From: Tetradesmus obliquus
Taxonomy: Eukaryota > Chlorophyta > Chlorophyceae > Sphaeropleales > Scenedesmaceae
Direction of reading: 5' to 3'
Assembly (NCBI GenBank): GCA_030272155.1
Contig: CP126207.1
Coordinates: 1,488,001-1,552,000 of the forward strand
Length of the DNA: 64,000 bases
Position 1 is the stretch's first letter; every line of letters begins with the position of its first letter. Positions 35,901 to 47,800 of this stretch are shown piece by piece. A model generated the notes under the pieces. The model searched no databases, was not told where the DNA came from, and saw only the letters and a list, made by a program, of their open reading frames with translations. Both the position numbers and the translations under genes were made by a program.

Positions 35901-36388
35901 TACCATGTTAATTTGTGAAAACTGCTGTTATCAAACAGCGGTGGCAATGACTGCCTGCCCTGCCCTGCCATGCAAGCCTTTGTGCCTGTGCGTTGATGAC
36001 TCGTCAATGCTGGCACTGCATGGTGACTCATGCAGAGCATAAAGCACACGGCCGGCAGCCGCTGTCAATACATATATGACATACGGCATGCAGTTGGGCG
36101 CTGCTTATTCGCTGCTTGGATAACAGTGCACTGCATGACGCACAGCAGGCAGGCAAGTATGCAGCTGCATCATGTGCAGTTCACAAGCCACTACAGCAAG
36201 CCGCAAAGTTCCTGGTCAAACTCACTTCCAAAGTGGATTGACCATCCCCAGGGCTCATTGCCATAGTAGGTAGCCCTTCCCTCTTTCCAGGCAGTAGCTC
36301 CAACCAGTAAGCTTGCAGCCACTGCCAGCAGCAGCAGGGACACACTGCCGCTGCCAAACACTGATGCTGAAGCTGCAGATCGACCCAT
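32918..36388 (-). CDS. Expansin-like secreted protein (DPBB domain, CBM63 not seen)
   Basis: Five exons: 36388-36226, 35611-35474, 34652-34516, 34142-33952 and 33215-32918 (308 residues). Phases close. A hydrophobic signal (SVSLLLLAVAASLLVGATA, residues about 15-33) is followed by GRATYYGNE, then the expansin double-psi barrel: DFRGSCGSCYEVKC (about 82-95), ITDSCPCSYPGNYYS, RWCCGDMDHLDISVQSFLKL and WGVIPLQYRKVAC. The last two match the expansin W(C)NPP..HFDLS and GI.PV.YRRV.C blocks. Plant expansins loosen walls without hydrolysis, and a wall role is inferred. The usual C-terminal CBM63 is not recognisable; instead there is FYYKYFPTGGYLNSK and WVSTKDWLDMLHYRKP, then Asn-rich and Pro/Ala-rich tails. 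An in-frame upstream ATG at 36427 is possible, but 36388 gives a better signal peptide. Exons 2-5 have decoy copies. Confidence 0.88.
33360..33462 (-). repeat. Upstream copy of expansin-gene exon 5 start with acceptor
   Basis: Reads YFPAGDYLNSRQGDGSGWVS and then STKDWLDMLP after a CAG acceptor. It matches the start of true exon 5 (YFPTGGYLNSKQGDGSGWVS), which begins at 33215. The copy then runs into intron sequence. Confidence 0.92.
33655..33870 (-). repeat. Two downstream copies of expansin-gene exon 4 end plus donor
   Basis: Copies end at about 33810 (reading EGFPPFKQQERNDAFYYK) and 33659 (QGEFPPFKQGKERTDAFYYK). Each is followed by GTGAGTG and a 'gttagtaacatgtgttac'-like intron start, as at the true exon end (33952). 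The period is about 145 bases. Confidence 0.93.
34215..34312 (-). repeat. Upstream copy of expansin-gene exon 4 start with acceptor
   Basis: Reads DHLDISVQSFLKLSDMKWGV followed by IPLQYRKVACN after a CTGCAG acceptor, identical in protein to the true exon starting at 34142. It then continues into unrelated intron sequence without a donor. Confidence 0.94.
34675..35270 (-). repeat. Five truncated upstream copies of expansin-gene exon 3
   Basis: Copies start at 35270, 35142, 35022, 34894 and 34767; the complete exon starts at 34652, so periods are 128, 120, 128, 127 and 115. Each has a TTTTCCTGCAG acceptor and 55-65 exon bases reading GYGQWLDRKSSCRDPAASVI with small changes. Each ends near 'cctcaacataac', with no donor. 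Between copies there are extra 'ttttcctgcaaac' words, which look like acceptors with AG changed to AA. Confidence 0.95.
35680..35735 (-). repeat. Upstream copy of expansin-gene exon 2 start with acceptor
   Basis: Reads CGCYYQWPDQGTGWG, against CGYYYLWPDQGTGWD in the true exon (start 35611). The CTGCTGCTGCCAG acceptor tract is repeated with it. Confidence 0.9.
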
Positions 36389-37852
36389 GTTGACCTGTGC
36401 AGCAACCAGTCGCGCAACAACACGCAAAGGAGCGGTTTAGATGCGGCTACAGAGGAAGAGGCGGGTGCAAGCGGTGTTCAAATGTGTGTGTTGGATTGGG
36501 GCTGCTGGACTGTTGGGCAGCTGCACGTGGTCCGCAAAGCAGCAAGTCAGCAGCTGATCTACGATCGCAAAACGAAGATAAACATAATCGGCGGCGCACG
36601 CAGCATCTGCGCTGTGCGTGCATGTGCTGGTTACATTCCCGTGGGTGCTACCTTGATGCCCTTGCGCCGGATGAGAGGGCCGAAAAGGCCGCAGGAAGTT
36701 GGCGAAGGGATAACTGTGTCTGGATTGACAGCGATCCAGGCTGGTGCAGGGCGTAAGCTCTCACGGCAGGTATCAGACGGACTCAGGCGCCACACGCTGC
36801 GGGTGATAATTCAACGAGCTGCAATCTGCACTGCAGTAACGTCGAAGTGCAAGCAGGTGCGTTGGCGTAGTCCTATCACGGCCGCGGATGTGCAGGATGC
36901 GCACGGGAGAAGCGACAGGGTCAGTGACAGAAGTGACAAGTACTGTTGGTCATACAACGCGCGGTGATCAGCTGCCTAAATTGGCTGCAAACAAAGAGGT
37001 TTGAAACTTCTGCGCAGATTGTGGGTTGATGCAGCGGGTCACCAACCTCGAATGCAGTCAGTCGTGTCCAGAAGGGCCAGAAACAACACTACCATCAATC
37101 AACGGACGTTTAGGTGAATGGTATATAGCTAGTGGTGTACTATAAGCGAGGACCTCGTATATCAACTCACCTGAATTTGTTTACAGCCTACATTCGCAAG
37201 AACACGATGATGCATCATCGTTGTGTGTCCTTGACGCCAACATGCACCGAGCTGAAGGCAGCGCTACAGCCTCACGATGATTTATCAGCATACAAAAAGG
37301 TTTTGATATAATGGTTAGATGCCTAGACCAGCCCGTGCGTGTATTGCAGGGGGACTCTGCAGGAATGTCAGCTGCTCCTTTCGACTTCTGCAGGCTGGAT
37401 CCACTCTCCAGTGCATGATTCTCCCGCGCTCGCGAAAGGAATCAAACATATGTTTGTAACTATTGACCTCGTCGAAATGCTGGCAGGGCCCTGGTGGTGT
37501 AAAAGTTCTTCTTGGCGCTGCTAGCACTAGACAGCCAACACTGTAGCACAGCTAAGGGTGCCACAGCTGCAGGCAGCCTGCATACTTTTGAGGCGTGTCC
37601 ATCCTGGAACGTGATTTAGTTGTTTACCACTGCATGTCTGACAGCACACAGTGAAGTCTGTGCTTGCAAACTCATTTGAATGAAGCTGTCAAGTCCTTGC
37701 TGGCAACGAAAACCCTCCTCTCGGCAGGTCCTGCCGGCCGCTGAAACTAATACAGTACTTCCGTGCTGTAATAGACTGATGTTTAGTGTTTTGGTATCGT
37801 CTTCTGCCTGACCTCCACTGCCCAGCTGTGAACTCCGGAGCCCCACGCCGGC
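36389..37852. other. Intergenic, divergent expansin/YchJ promoter region
   Basis: No coding domain seen. Both flanking genes start here and point outward, so it should hold two promoters. A moderately AT-rich interval lies near 37100-37330. No clear TATA box could be assigned to either start. Confidence 0.5.
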
Positions 37853-38309
37853 ATGAGGTGCTCATCGCAGCCATTGAGCGGAAAGTGCGCATCCAATACT
37901 TCCGCTTCAAGCCTAAACCACCTGCCTCACGTAGCACGGTCTGCTCCCAGAACATGGCAGCTCAGCCCTAGCCCTAGCAGCAGCACAGCAGCAGCACAGC
38001 AGCACCACTGGCCTGGAAACGATACGACACGGCTACCGCTGGTCGCGTGCAGAGCAGGATTTGGATTCGGAAGCAAAGACAAGGCGGGCGGAAAGGGCTC
38101 GAAAGATTGCCCTTGCGGGTCAGGTCGATTGTATTCAGTAAGTTGCACAGGAGCCCTGCTGTAGCAACAGCCATGTGGCCTACTGCACACCTGCTTTGTT
38201 CTCAGGAAGGCAGAAGCGCTACATCAGCCAGCAAAAAGTACCATTTTCATCTTATACAGAAGCAACACATCTTGCGCAGCATGATGAGACAGGCAGCGTG
38301 AGACATATC

Positions 38310-38352
<43 letters not shown>

Positions 38353-41018
38353 CCAACATCAATGCCATTATTGGGCATCTGCCAACAGCCCCAAACAAGC
38401 AACCCAACAGCCTCGATAACCCAGCAACAGCAGCAGCAACAGCAGCAGCAACAGCAGCAGCAGCAGCAGCAGCGGCAGCAGTGCAGCTGCGGCTGTGACG
38501 GCCATTGCACCACCTCTGTGCTTTGCTCAAAGGACTGTTGCCAGCGCATCCTGAACGCCTCCTCTGCGTCAATCTCAGCAGACCCTGAGCAGCTCATTGC
38601 AGTTGCGTCCTTATTTAGCAACTGGGGACAGTGGAGGCTCTCTGCTTCAATCTCTGCAGACCCTCAGCAGTTTATTGCAGCTGCGTCCTTATTTTAGCAA
38701 CAGGGGAAAGTGGGGGCTCTCTGCTTCAATCTCAGCAGACCCAAAACAGCTGACTGCAGCGACAACCTTTATTTAACAACTGTGGACTGCACTGCACCGC
38801 CTTCATTTTTCAGAGGCTGCATTTGCTATTGTGACAAACACGTACCACACGCGTCGCTGCTGTTTGTGTGCCGCTCACAGGACTGCTGCCAGCGCTTCCA
38901 CAAGAGTGCCTCATCTTCAACAGACCCCTGCATGCAGCTCATTGCTGCGACAACCTTTACTAAACATCTGTGTACTGCACTGCCTGTGCTGCCTGCAGGA
39001 CTGCTGCCAGCGCTTCCACAAAAGCGCATCTGCATCAATTTTAGCAGACCTGAAGCACAAAACTGCAGATGCACTTACCGCTGTAACGTCTGTGTGCTGC
39101 ATGCATTGCTGTTATTTGTGTGCTGCCTGCAGGACTGCTGTCAGCGCTTCCACAAGAACTCTTCTGCTTCAATCTCAGCAGACCCAACGCAGCTCACTGC
39201 AGCTGCCTTTACTGGTGTAACACCTGTGTAAAAGGGGGAGATGTTACGGCTCTTGGATTCCAAAAGGCCAGTTGGTTGATTGCCCAACTACTCCCTTTCT
39301 GCACTGCCTGCATTGCTCACAGGACTGCTGCCAGCGCTTCCACAAGAGCGCATCTGCTTCAATTTCAGCAGACCCAACGCAGCTCGTTGCAGCACGCTAC
39401 TCAGCCTTTGTAAAGAAAGACTTCAAGTTCCTGCGGCGCAGCAGCCACCCAGACAACCCGGCCCTCAAGGGAAGCAGCACTGCAGAAGATGCAGAGGTGC
39501 AGCGCAACTGCAGCTTCGAGGAAGACCTAGCAGTGAGTCGACTGGAAGAAGGACGATTTTGTACACTTTAGCGCATTGTTACGGCTGCTGCCGGCTGCTG
39601 GCATGTGCCTGTGTGCATGTCTGTCTGTGCAGCGCAGCTGTGAGTGCTGCGAGGTGGGTTGAGCGGTGAACCCTTTGCACAATGACAAGCCACCTAAACG
39701 ACCCGGCCCTCAAGGGCAGCAGCACAGCAGAGGATGCGGAGGTGCAGCGCAGCTGCAGCTTTGAAGAAGACTTAGCGGTGAGTGCCGCAACACATTGTAC
39801 TGCCACATGTTGTTTTTACATTGGGGCGCAGCAGCCACCCAGATAACCCGACCCTCAGGGACAGCAGCCCTCTGCAGGGCTGCAGAGGTGCAGCGGTGCA
39901 GCGCAGGTGCAGCTTTGAGGAAGATCTAGCGGTGAGGCACAGTAGACGTTGACATTGGGTTGTACGGCATGTGCCTGCTGGCCTGGCTGTGTGCCACAGC
40001 AGAGGATGCAGAGGTGCAGCGCAGCTGCAGCTTCGAGGAGGACCTAGCGGTGAGTGCCACAGCAACTTGTAGTGCCCATGCCTGCTGACCTGTCACTCTG
40101 TACTGCCCTTGCCTGCTGACCTGTCACTCTGTACTGCCCATGCCTGCTGACCTGTCACTCTGTACTTGCCATGCCTGCTGACCTGTCACTCTGTACTGCC
40201 CGTGCCTGCTGACCTGTCGCTTTAATGCATGTATTTGCCAGGTCACCTTCCTAGCAGTGGACTTCCTAGGCCTCAAGATCTATGGCAGCAGCAGCAGCAG
40301 CGATGGTGACAGCGCGGAAGGTGAGCCTCTGCAGGTCTCAATTGAGTATTAACCATACGGCAGCCGCAAACGGCTTTAAGCATATACTCGATTCTTCAAT
40401 TCAATGCAATTATGCTTTGACATAGTGGATGCGTGCCACAGCCATGATATGACGGCCAACTTGGTTTTAAAGACAGTGGCTTTCGAGCATAAAACGCCCC
40501 AGCTGGTGTCTTCTTCTGGCTTCGTCTTTCGCAGCACCAAACTGCTGCTGCTGCTGTGGCAACAGCCCCCACCACAGTGTCTGCCTGAAACATCCGTATG
40601 TAGCAACCATGCATGGAACCACCCAAGTTTTTCTGTGTGCATCCCACTCACTCTGGCTGTTTCGCTGCGCACAACAACAACCGTGTTTGCTGCTGCTGCT
40701 GCTCCTGCTGCGCCTGTGTGTAGTCGAGTATGCTGTGACCATCAAGCGGAAGATTGACGACACCGGTGCCAAAATCAAGCAACCGCAAGAGCAGGTGAGT
40801 AGGAGCGCGTGCAGGGCGGAAAAAAAAGGGAAAACCGGTTCAGTCTTCAGTTTGATGTGTGGTGTGTGATGTCATATGTTGGCTGAAGGCCCCGTCGCCA
40901 GGCGGAAGCAGCAGCTGCGGCATTATGCCATCCAAGATGATGCATGCGCGCTGTGTGTTGCACCAGTTACCAGTTTATGCTTGCACACACGATGCTGCTT
41001 CTGCTGCTGCTGCTTCTG

Positions 41019-41058
<40 letters not shown>

Positions 41059-41156
41059 AGGTGCTGCGTGAGCGGGCCAGCATGGTGAAGGACGAGGAGG
41101 GCAGGTGGCTGCTGCTGGGGGTGACGGCGCTGGACGCACAGCCGGCAGCAGCTTGA
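37853..41156 (+). CDS. YchJ/UPF0225-type SEC-C motif protein
   Basis: Five exons: 37853-38137, 39323-39532, 40242-40320, 40724-40794 and 41061-41156 (246 residues), with consistent phases. The first 70 or so residues are Ser/Arg/Ala-rich without acidic residues, as in a plastid transit peptide. SEC-C motif: KDCPCGSGRLYSDCCQRFH (about 85-103), split exactly between exons 1 and 2, with the four zinc-binding cysteines present. The middle NTF2-like YchJ region follows: VAARYSAFVKKDFKFLRRSS (about 116-135), VTFLAVDFLGL, VEYAVTIKRK, and the end RERASMVKDEEGRWLLLG. The biochemical role of YchJ proteins is not established; zinc binding is predicted. Exon 2 has decoy copies on both sides, and the stop-containing exon has two downstream copies. 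A TGTAA signal occurs at 41373-41377. Confidence 0.88.
38311..38350. repeat. (AGC)13 microsatellite in intron 1 of the YchJ gene
   Basis: Uninterrupted AGC run. A second, interrupted CAG/CAA tract lies at about 38424-38482 in the same intron. Confidence 0.95.
38533..39230 (+). repeat. Four to six truncated upstream copies of YchJ-gene exon 2
   Basis: Copies with acceptor start at 38533, 38881, 38999 and 39133; the complete exon starts at 39323. They read DCCQRFHKSASASISADP with variation, then diverge. Two further units near 38640-38697 and 38717-38775 keep only the SASISADP..L part and follow 'ggggacagtgg'. The copy at 38533 follows CAAAG and is probably a weak acceptor. Confidence 0.92.
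39686..40049 (+). repeat. Three downstream copies of YchJ-gene exon 2 end plus donor
   Basis: Copies end at 39777, 39931 and 40049, each reading variants of AEDAEVQRSCSFEEDLA followed by GTGAG. The first two begin further back (NDPALKGSS and SSHPDNPTLRDSS). The true exon ends at 39532 with GTGAGTCG. The middle copy carries a frame-changing insertion. Confidence 0.93.
40070..40222. repeat. 30-31 base minisatellite, five units, in YchJ intron 2
   Basis: Unit 'tgcctgctgacctgtcactc' plus 'tgtactgccca'. It sits between the last decoy donor and the true acceptor of exon 3. Confidence 0.95.
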
Positions 41157-42689
41157 TATCAGAATCACATATCAGTGTATATATGGGTCAGCTGCAGGCG
41201 CGGCTAGCTGCATGTGGCTGCTGCTGGGGGTGGCGGCGCTGGACGCACAGCCGGCAGCAGCATAGCTATCGCACTAATTGGATCGACGTTACATGTGTTC
41301 CTGCTGATCCTGTTGGGGCTGGTGCAGCCCTGTTAGCTGCAGTGCCTACGGCCAGCCAATGTTTAGTTCAACTGTAAACTACGTCTTAGAGTCTGCCAGT
41401 GGTGCCATGTGATGAGGAGGGCAGGTGGCTGCTGCTGGGGGTGACGGCGCTGGACGCACAGCCGGCAGCAGCCTGAGCGCATCAACTGGGTGTGTGGCAT
41501 GTATATTATTGGTTTTTCAGCAGCCTGCTCCCTCTTCGCACCGATTGCAGGCACCGGAGGCTGAGCCAGCAGCAGCATGATGCTGCTGCACAGCAGGTGT
41601 ACACTTCTGAGCTGAAAGAAGTGGCCTGGTGTACTCTGCTGAGCTGAAGTTGCGGCTTCGCAACGGCGCGTGTTTGCTTTTCATGATCATGAGACTGGCT
41701 CGCAAATTGGAGTTATTATTCCAGGTGTAACAAATCACACGTGATCTTTTCTGAGCCAGCCTGTTACACCAGTTGCCACCATATGCACCATACATTCCGC
41801 TGCATCACACAGTTCATACCAAGTGATTGCTAATCTGTTGACCACCAGGTCATGACCTGGATGTGATAAAACAGTCACGGGTGAAGCCAGGGCTTCCAGC
41901 TTGTTACAACAGTTCCTGTCAGTGTACTATGCACGCTAATGCATCAAATCTTGTCACACGTGGTCGCAATCTGTTGACTGGTATGCAATGAAACAGTGAC
42001 AGAGAAAGACGGCTTGAGGGTTGCACGTAGTTCCAGCTGAACTCAGCTACACCAATCCAACACACAGCTGTGTCTGTAACTGTAACAAGCATTCTTATGC
42101 TTACACCCTTAAGCTGTATCACAGCTGCATCTGCAGTCGCAATGCCAAGTAGCTTATATGTTGTATGTAGGCCCATGCTCGGGACAGCAAGTGCAGCCAT
42201 ACAGGAGCAGTGCTAGCAGGCAAGCATCATGCTTGAGCATGATGCTCAGGCTTGCAAGCAACAACATGTCTCCAAATCATGCGGTGCTGGCAGCGACACC
42301 AACACTTCAAACAACACATGCGTGTGCTAAGAGGAGGAATGCTGTGAGCAAACCCCATGCTGTGCTTGAAAGGTCCATTCTGCAACCATAACCACACGCC
42401 ACGCATAAAACGCCGCAACCTCTTTATGTATATATGCTTGATCACCACCGCACCATCTGCTGGGTTCACAAAGGCTTGACGCAACGGCAATGTGTAAGGC
42501 GCTGAAACCAAGAATGATCACGTGCAGGCAGTGATCGCACGCTGCAAAGGTGTCCGGCAATTGCATCCAGCTGTTATTGCCTGCGCTGCCAACGCCCATA
42601 TGGCGCCGCTGCAACTAGCAAAAACCCAGATCTGCCATCCATGCTGCTCCAAAACTCATCCAGACAAATGCTTAGATACTGCCGGCTCA
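41157..42689. other. Intergenic between convergent YchJ and SR genes
   Basis: After the tail copies (to 41478) there is an imperfect repeat of about 100 bases between 41800 and 42000 ('aatctgttgac' to 'aaacagt.ac'), a 16-base perfect palindrome 'ccaggtcatgacctgg' at 41845-41860, and a word 'taacaagcattcttatgc' near 42085 that recurs as 'taacaagcattctgatgc' near 45706. No gene seen. Confidence 0.55.
41212..41478 (+). repeat. Two downstream copies of YchJ terminal exon tail with stop
   Basis: Copies at about 41214-41266 and 41411-41476 repeat 'tggctgctgctgggggtg' through the codons for LDAQPAAA and a stop (TAG and TGA; the gene has TGA at 41154-41156). Confidence 0.93.
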
Positions 42690-43786
42690 TCACCGAGCCG
42701 ATGCAGGCCTGTCGTACGGCCCTTGCCTGTCAGAGCTACGCCCCTCCCTGTAACTGCCACCCCTATCAGGGCCGCCACCACCCCTACTGTCCCCGTAATA
42801 CCCATCTCCACCTCCTCCATCTCCCCCACTCACACCCCTATACCCCGATGCATCACCGCCGCCGCCGCCGTACCTGCTGCTGCCGCCGCTGCCAGCAGGC
42901 GGCGCAGCAGCAGCAGCGCCGCCGCCGCCGCCATACTTGCTGCTGCCGCCGGACCAGCCGCCGCCGCCGCCGCCGTACCTGCTGCTGCCGCCGGCTGGCG
43001 GGCCACCAGGCGGGCCGCCGCCGTTGCCGCGCGGGCTGTCATATTTGTCATATGGCCGTGCGCTGCCGCCGCCGCCGCCGCCGCCTTGGTGCACAGGCGC
43101 AGCCGCCCTGGGGCTGTTATAACTGCCGCCGGCAGCAGCAGCAGCAGCAGGTGCAGGCCGAGCAGGCTCCCTATAGTCCTCCCTATCCCGATCGCTGTGC
43201 CCGCCAGCAGCAGCAGCAGCAGCAGCAGCACGTGGTGGGCTGCGCTCCCTGCTGTGGCCCCGATCGTAGTCGCGGCCGCCGCCGCCGCCGTGGGGTGGTG
43301 GGCTGTAGCCGCCGCTGCGGCCGCCGGCTGCTGCTGCTGCTGGTGCTCTGTCATAGTCCCTGCGCAGTCAGTGCAGCGCAACGCAGAAACTTGGTTACTA
43401 CTGGATACGATTCTCACACCTAGCAAACCATGCAGCAGGTAAACAGACTGGCGACAAGCAAAAGGCGCTGTTCGAGACAAACCAGCAGCAGCACACCTCA
43501 AACTGGAGCTTCAGCATGGGCAGCTGCACAGCACATGTGAGCGCCAGGTCATTGTGCTGACTTGTTGCTGGCAAGCTGTCGTTGTGAACTGAGCACTGCT
43601 GCTGCAGCTGCCTGCACTGCCACGGCACTTGCCTAAACAACAATCATGACAAGGACAGTAACAGCAATTGTAACATACTAACAATAATATGCTGCTTGCC
43701 TGTGGGAGCCGCCGCCTCTGTCGCTGCGTGGGCTGTAGTCCCGGCCGCCACCCCCACCACGCCTGCCAGGTAACACAACAAGCAGC

Positions 43787-43825
<39 letters not shown>

Positions 43826-44574
43826 CACAACACAATTGACACGAGCGTTGTAAGCAGACGGACATAGCAGATGGCAAGCTGTAAGCATACCCTGTCTGCC
43901 GCGCACATCAGCACATCATCACAACAGCCAACGCCTGCCCACAAACCTCGCTGTCCCTCAGCCTCCCCCAATGCTGCTCGTCACCTGGCTGCTGCTCTGT
44001 GGAGGGACACACTAAGACACATTCATTACACACCTGCATAGTCCCTGCCGCTGCCGCCACCACCATGCTGACCCAATGCTGCTCGACACCTGGCTGCTGC
44101 ACTGCACCGATACCAGGACAGACTAGGACACACATACGCACGCACCCCCCCCCCCCCCCCCCACACACACACACCTGTCATAGTCCCGGCCGCCGCCACC
44201 GCCATAGTCCCGCCTGTCCCTGTCGCCCCGCTGCCCACGAACACAACGCAATGCTCACCTCACCGGCTCTCCCCCAATGCTGCTCGAAACCTGGCTGCTG
44301 CACGATGCCCGGGACACAAACTGAGACACGCATGCACGCATCCACACATGCACGCACCTGTCATAGTCCCGGCCGCCGCCGCCGCCATAGTCCCGCCTGT
44401 CCCTGTCATCCCGCCGATCGTCCCGCCTGTCATAGTTGTCCCGCCGGCCGCTGCTGTAACCATCGCCACCCCTGCCCCTGTCATCGTGGTAGCTGCGGCT
44501 GCTGTAGCCGCCAGCAGCAGCAGCGCCGCCGCCGGCCCTGTCCAGCCGCTCGCCAGTTTCAAAGTCAAAGTTCT

Positions 44575-44613
<39 letters not shown>

Positions 44614-44708
44614 CAGTCAGATGGCAGCAAATACTTCAGCACACAGGCCAGCAGCAGCGCCGCCGCCGGCCCTGTCCAGCCTCTCGCCAGTGTCAAAGTC
44701 AAAGTTCT

Positions 44709-44765
<57 letters not shown>

Positions 44766-44863
44766 CAGTCAGATGGCAGCAAATACTGCAGCACACAGGC
44801 CAGCAGCAGCACCGCCGCTGCCGGCCCTGTCCAGCCGCTCGCCCGTCTCAAAGTCAAAGTTCT

Positions 44864-44899
<36 letters not shown>

Positions 44900-47800
44900 C
44901 AGTCGGATGGCAGCAGCAACTGCAGCACACAGGGCAGCACCCTGCACATCATTGCACAGCTGTGTACCGCAATGGGCTGCTTGATTCAAGCCTCAAAGTC
45001 CAAGTCTGTTCCTTTTCTCTCAACCTGTTATCCTCGAGTGGTGGTGGTACGCACGTGCTGTCAAACTTCCCACTGGGAACTCCAGCAGTTCCAATGGTGA
45101 AGTTCACACTTACCAGCGGCGTGAGCTTCACGATCTTGCCGTCCAGTGCTGCACCGCTCAGCTTCTCAATGGCGTCCCGGCACTCCGCCAGCGATTGGTA
45201 CTCGCCAACACTGCAGCATCAACAACAGCAGGCAGCAGGATGTGTAATGAAGGTAGCAGAGCTTTCTCAATGGCGTCCCTGCACTCCTCCAGCGTTTGGT
45301 GTTCGCCAACCCTGCAAAGGCACACAAGAGCGAACAACGTTGTTCTCCTTTGAAAAACACAGTGATTATGTCAGATGTCAGGCAGCAGCGGCGTCCCTAC
45401 ACTCCAGCAGCGTTTGGTACCCGCCAACACTGCAGCACGCCACAGCACGCCACCAGGAAGAAGGTGTGACCTGACAGCTGCCACAGTGACATATGATGTG
45501 ATGTGACTACGGTACCTTGCTACATACTTCACACCCTGCCAACCCTAGCCTGCACTCGCATGCCCACGATCCCAGATTGAGTCCACTCCGGCGCAAGATT
45601 TGTGCTTAGCAGCATGAGCCATTGCCCCCCCCCCCCCTAGAGCTGCTCAGCATGCGGTGCAACACGCAACACATTGCAATTGTCTTTGCTTGACGCCAAC
45701 GGTAACAAGCATTCTGATGCTTACACCCTCAACACATTCCAACAGCACATCAGCATTGCCACTCACCCCATCCCATCTGAATCCACGTATACGCATGCAT
45801 GTGCTGAGCAGCAGATTGCACCGCAAAACGCACGTAGTGCAATGTGTTGATGCTGTTGTGCACTCACCCCATCCCATCTGGGTCCACGTTGGCGTATGTC
45901 ACGTCTCCAGCCTGGCGCAGAAAGTCCTTCAGCAGCCTAAAAGCAGCAGCAGCAGCAGCAGCAGCAGCGGCGGCAGCAGCAGCAGCAGCAAGAAGGTCAG
46001 CTGGCGCTGTAGCAGTTGTATGTCGCGTCTCCAGCCTGGCGCAGGAAGTCCTTGATCAGCCTACAAGCAGCAGCAGCAGCGACACGCCAGCTGGCGCTGC
46101 CGCAGATTGTGCAGCGTCCTGCTGCTGATGTAATACGCTGCATGTTGCTGGCAGAAATATTTCAATTTGGGGCGCAGCTACACTTGCCAAGCCGAGCACA
46201 TCAGCTACTCACTGCCACCCCACTTCGCGTGCAAGGCCCATGATGCGGCATCTGTAGCCAACCGGCTTGCGCTCCCGCCGCCACTGCCACAGGATAATGC
46301 AACACTGCATGACTCGTTGCTGCGCCCTGCACGCACATCTGCTGCTGATAATGTCATACGCTGCATGTTGCTGGCAGAAAACTGTTGATTTGGGGCGCAG
46401 CTACACTTGCCAAGCCGAGCACATCAGCTACTCACTGCCATCCCACTTCGCGTGCAAGGCCCATGATGCGGCATCGGTAGCCAACAGGCTTGCGCTCCCG
46501 GCGCTCCCCGCCGCCGCCATAGCCGCCGCCACCATGGCCGCCGCCACCATGGCCGCCGCCATAGCCACCTCCGCCGCGGCTGTCTGCACAGCAGAGACAC
46601 ATGAGCAGCAAGCAGATGAGTGTTGAGATGGCTGGCAGAACCACTGCAGCTCCCGCCGCTCCCCGCCGCCGCCACCATGGCCGCCGCCGCCGTAGCCACC
46701 TCCACCGCGGCTGTCTGCGCAGCAGCAGCAGCAGCAGAAGAAGAAACACATACAGCATGGTGAGAGAAACAGGCGCGACCACGCCACCTGTAACCAACAG
46801 GCGTGCGCTCACGCCGCTGCCCGCCGCCGCCATAGCCACCACCATGGCCGCCGCCGCCGTAGCCGCCTCCACCGCGGCTGTCTGCGCAGCACATGAAACA
46901 AGGATCAGGCACGGAACACAGTGGTGAGATGGCTGGCAGAAAAGCCTCAGCTGCCGCTCCTGCCGCTCCCCGCCACCGCCATAGCCGCCTCCACTGCGGC
47001 TGCCTGCACAGCAGAGACACATGAGCAGCAAGCATGTAAATGGTGAGATGGCTGGCAGAACCACTTCAGCTGCGGCCGCTCCCCGCTCCCCGCCGCCATA
47101 GCCGCCGCCACCATGGCCGCCGCCATAGCCGCCTCCACCGCGGCTGTCTGCACAGCAGAGACACATGAGCAGCAAGCACATGAGTGGTGGTGAGATGGCT
47201 GGCAGAACCACTTCAGCTGCAGCCGCTCCCCGCCGCCACCATGGCCGCCGTAGCCACCTCCACCGCGGCTGCCTGCACAGCAGAGACACATGAGCAGCAA
47301 GCAGATGAATTGTGAGATGGCTGGCAGAACCACTTCAGCTCCCGCCGCTCCCCGCCGCCGCCACCATGGCTGCCGCCGCAGCCGCCTCCACTGCGGCTGT
47401 CTGCGCAGCACAAGCAGCAGCATACACACTTTTCAAAGGCGTGCAAGCACTGGTGAGAGGCTTTGCAGATAGTCATGGCCGCCGCCGTAGCCACCTCCAC
47501 CGCGGCTGTCTGCACAAGCAGTACACAAGCATCAATACATTGAAGAATGGAGCAGAGCAAGTCCCTGAGGTGAGCCACACCAGTGCAGCCGCCACCTCCT
47601 CGGCTGTCTGCCCAATCACCATAGCCGCCTCCATCGCGGCTGTCTGCACATCAAATACATGTAACATGCACGCAGATGCAGGAGTGAGGTATATGGCAGA
47701 ATGAACAGCAACACCCGCCGCCACCCAAGACACACAGCCACACCGAAAGCACACTCACCTTTGCAGCTGATGCTGAGTGGTGGTCCCTGCTGTCAACGGC

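Noticed and set aside
42522..43442. Plus-strand 306-codon frame opposite the SR gene tail
   Set aside because: It is the antisense shadow of a GC-rich RGG exon; the minus-strand frame has RRM-linked exons and matching phases.
43999..45474. Plus-strand 491-codon frame opposite SR exons 6-7
   Set aside because: It runs through (CAG)n repeats and the complement of true exons; composition is repeat-driven and there is no domain.
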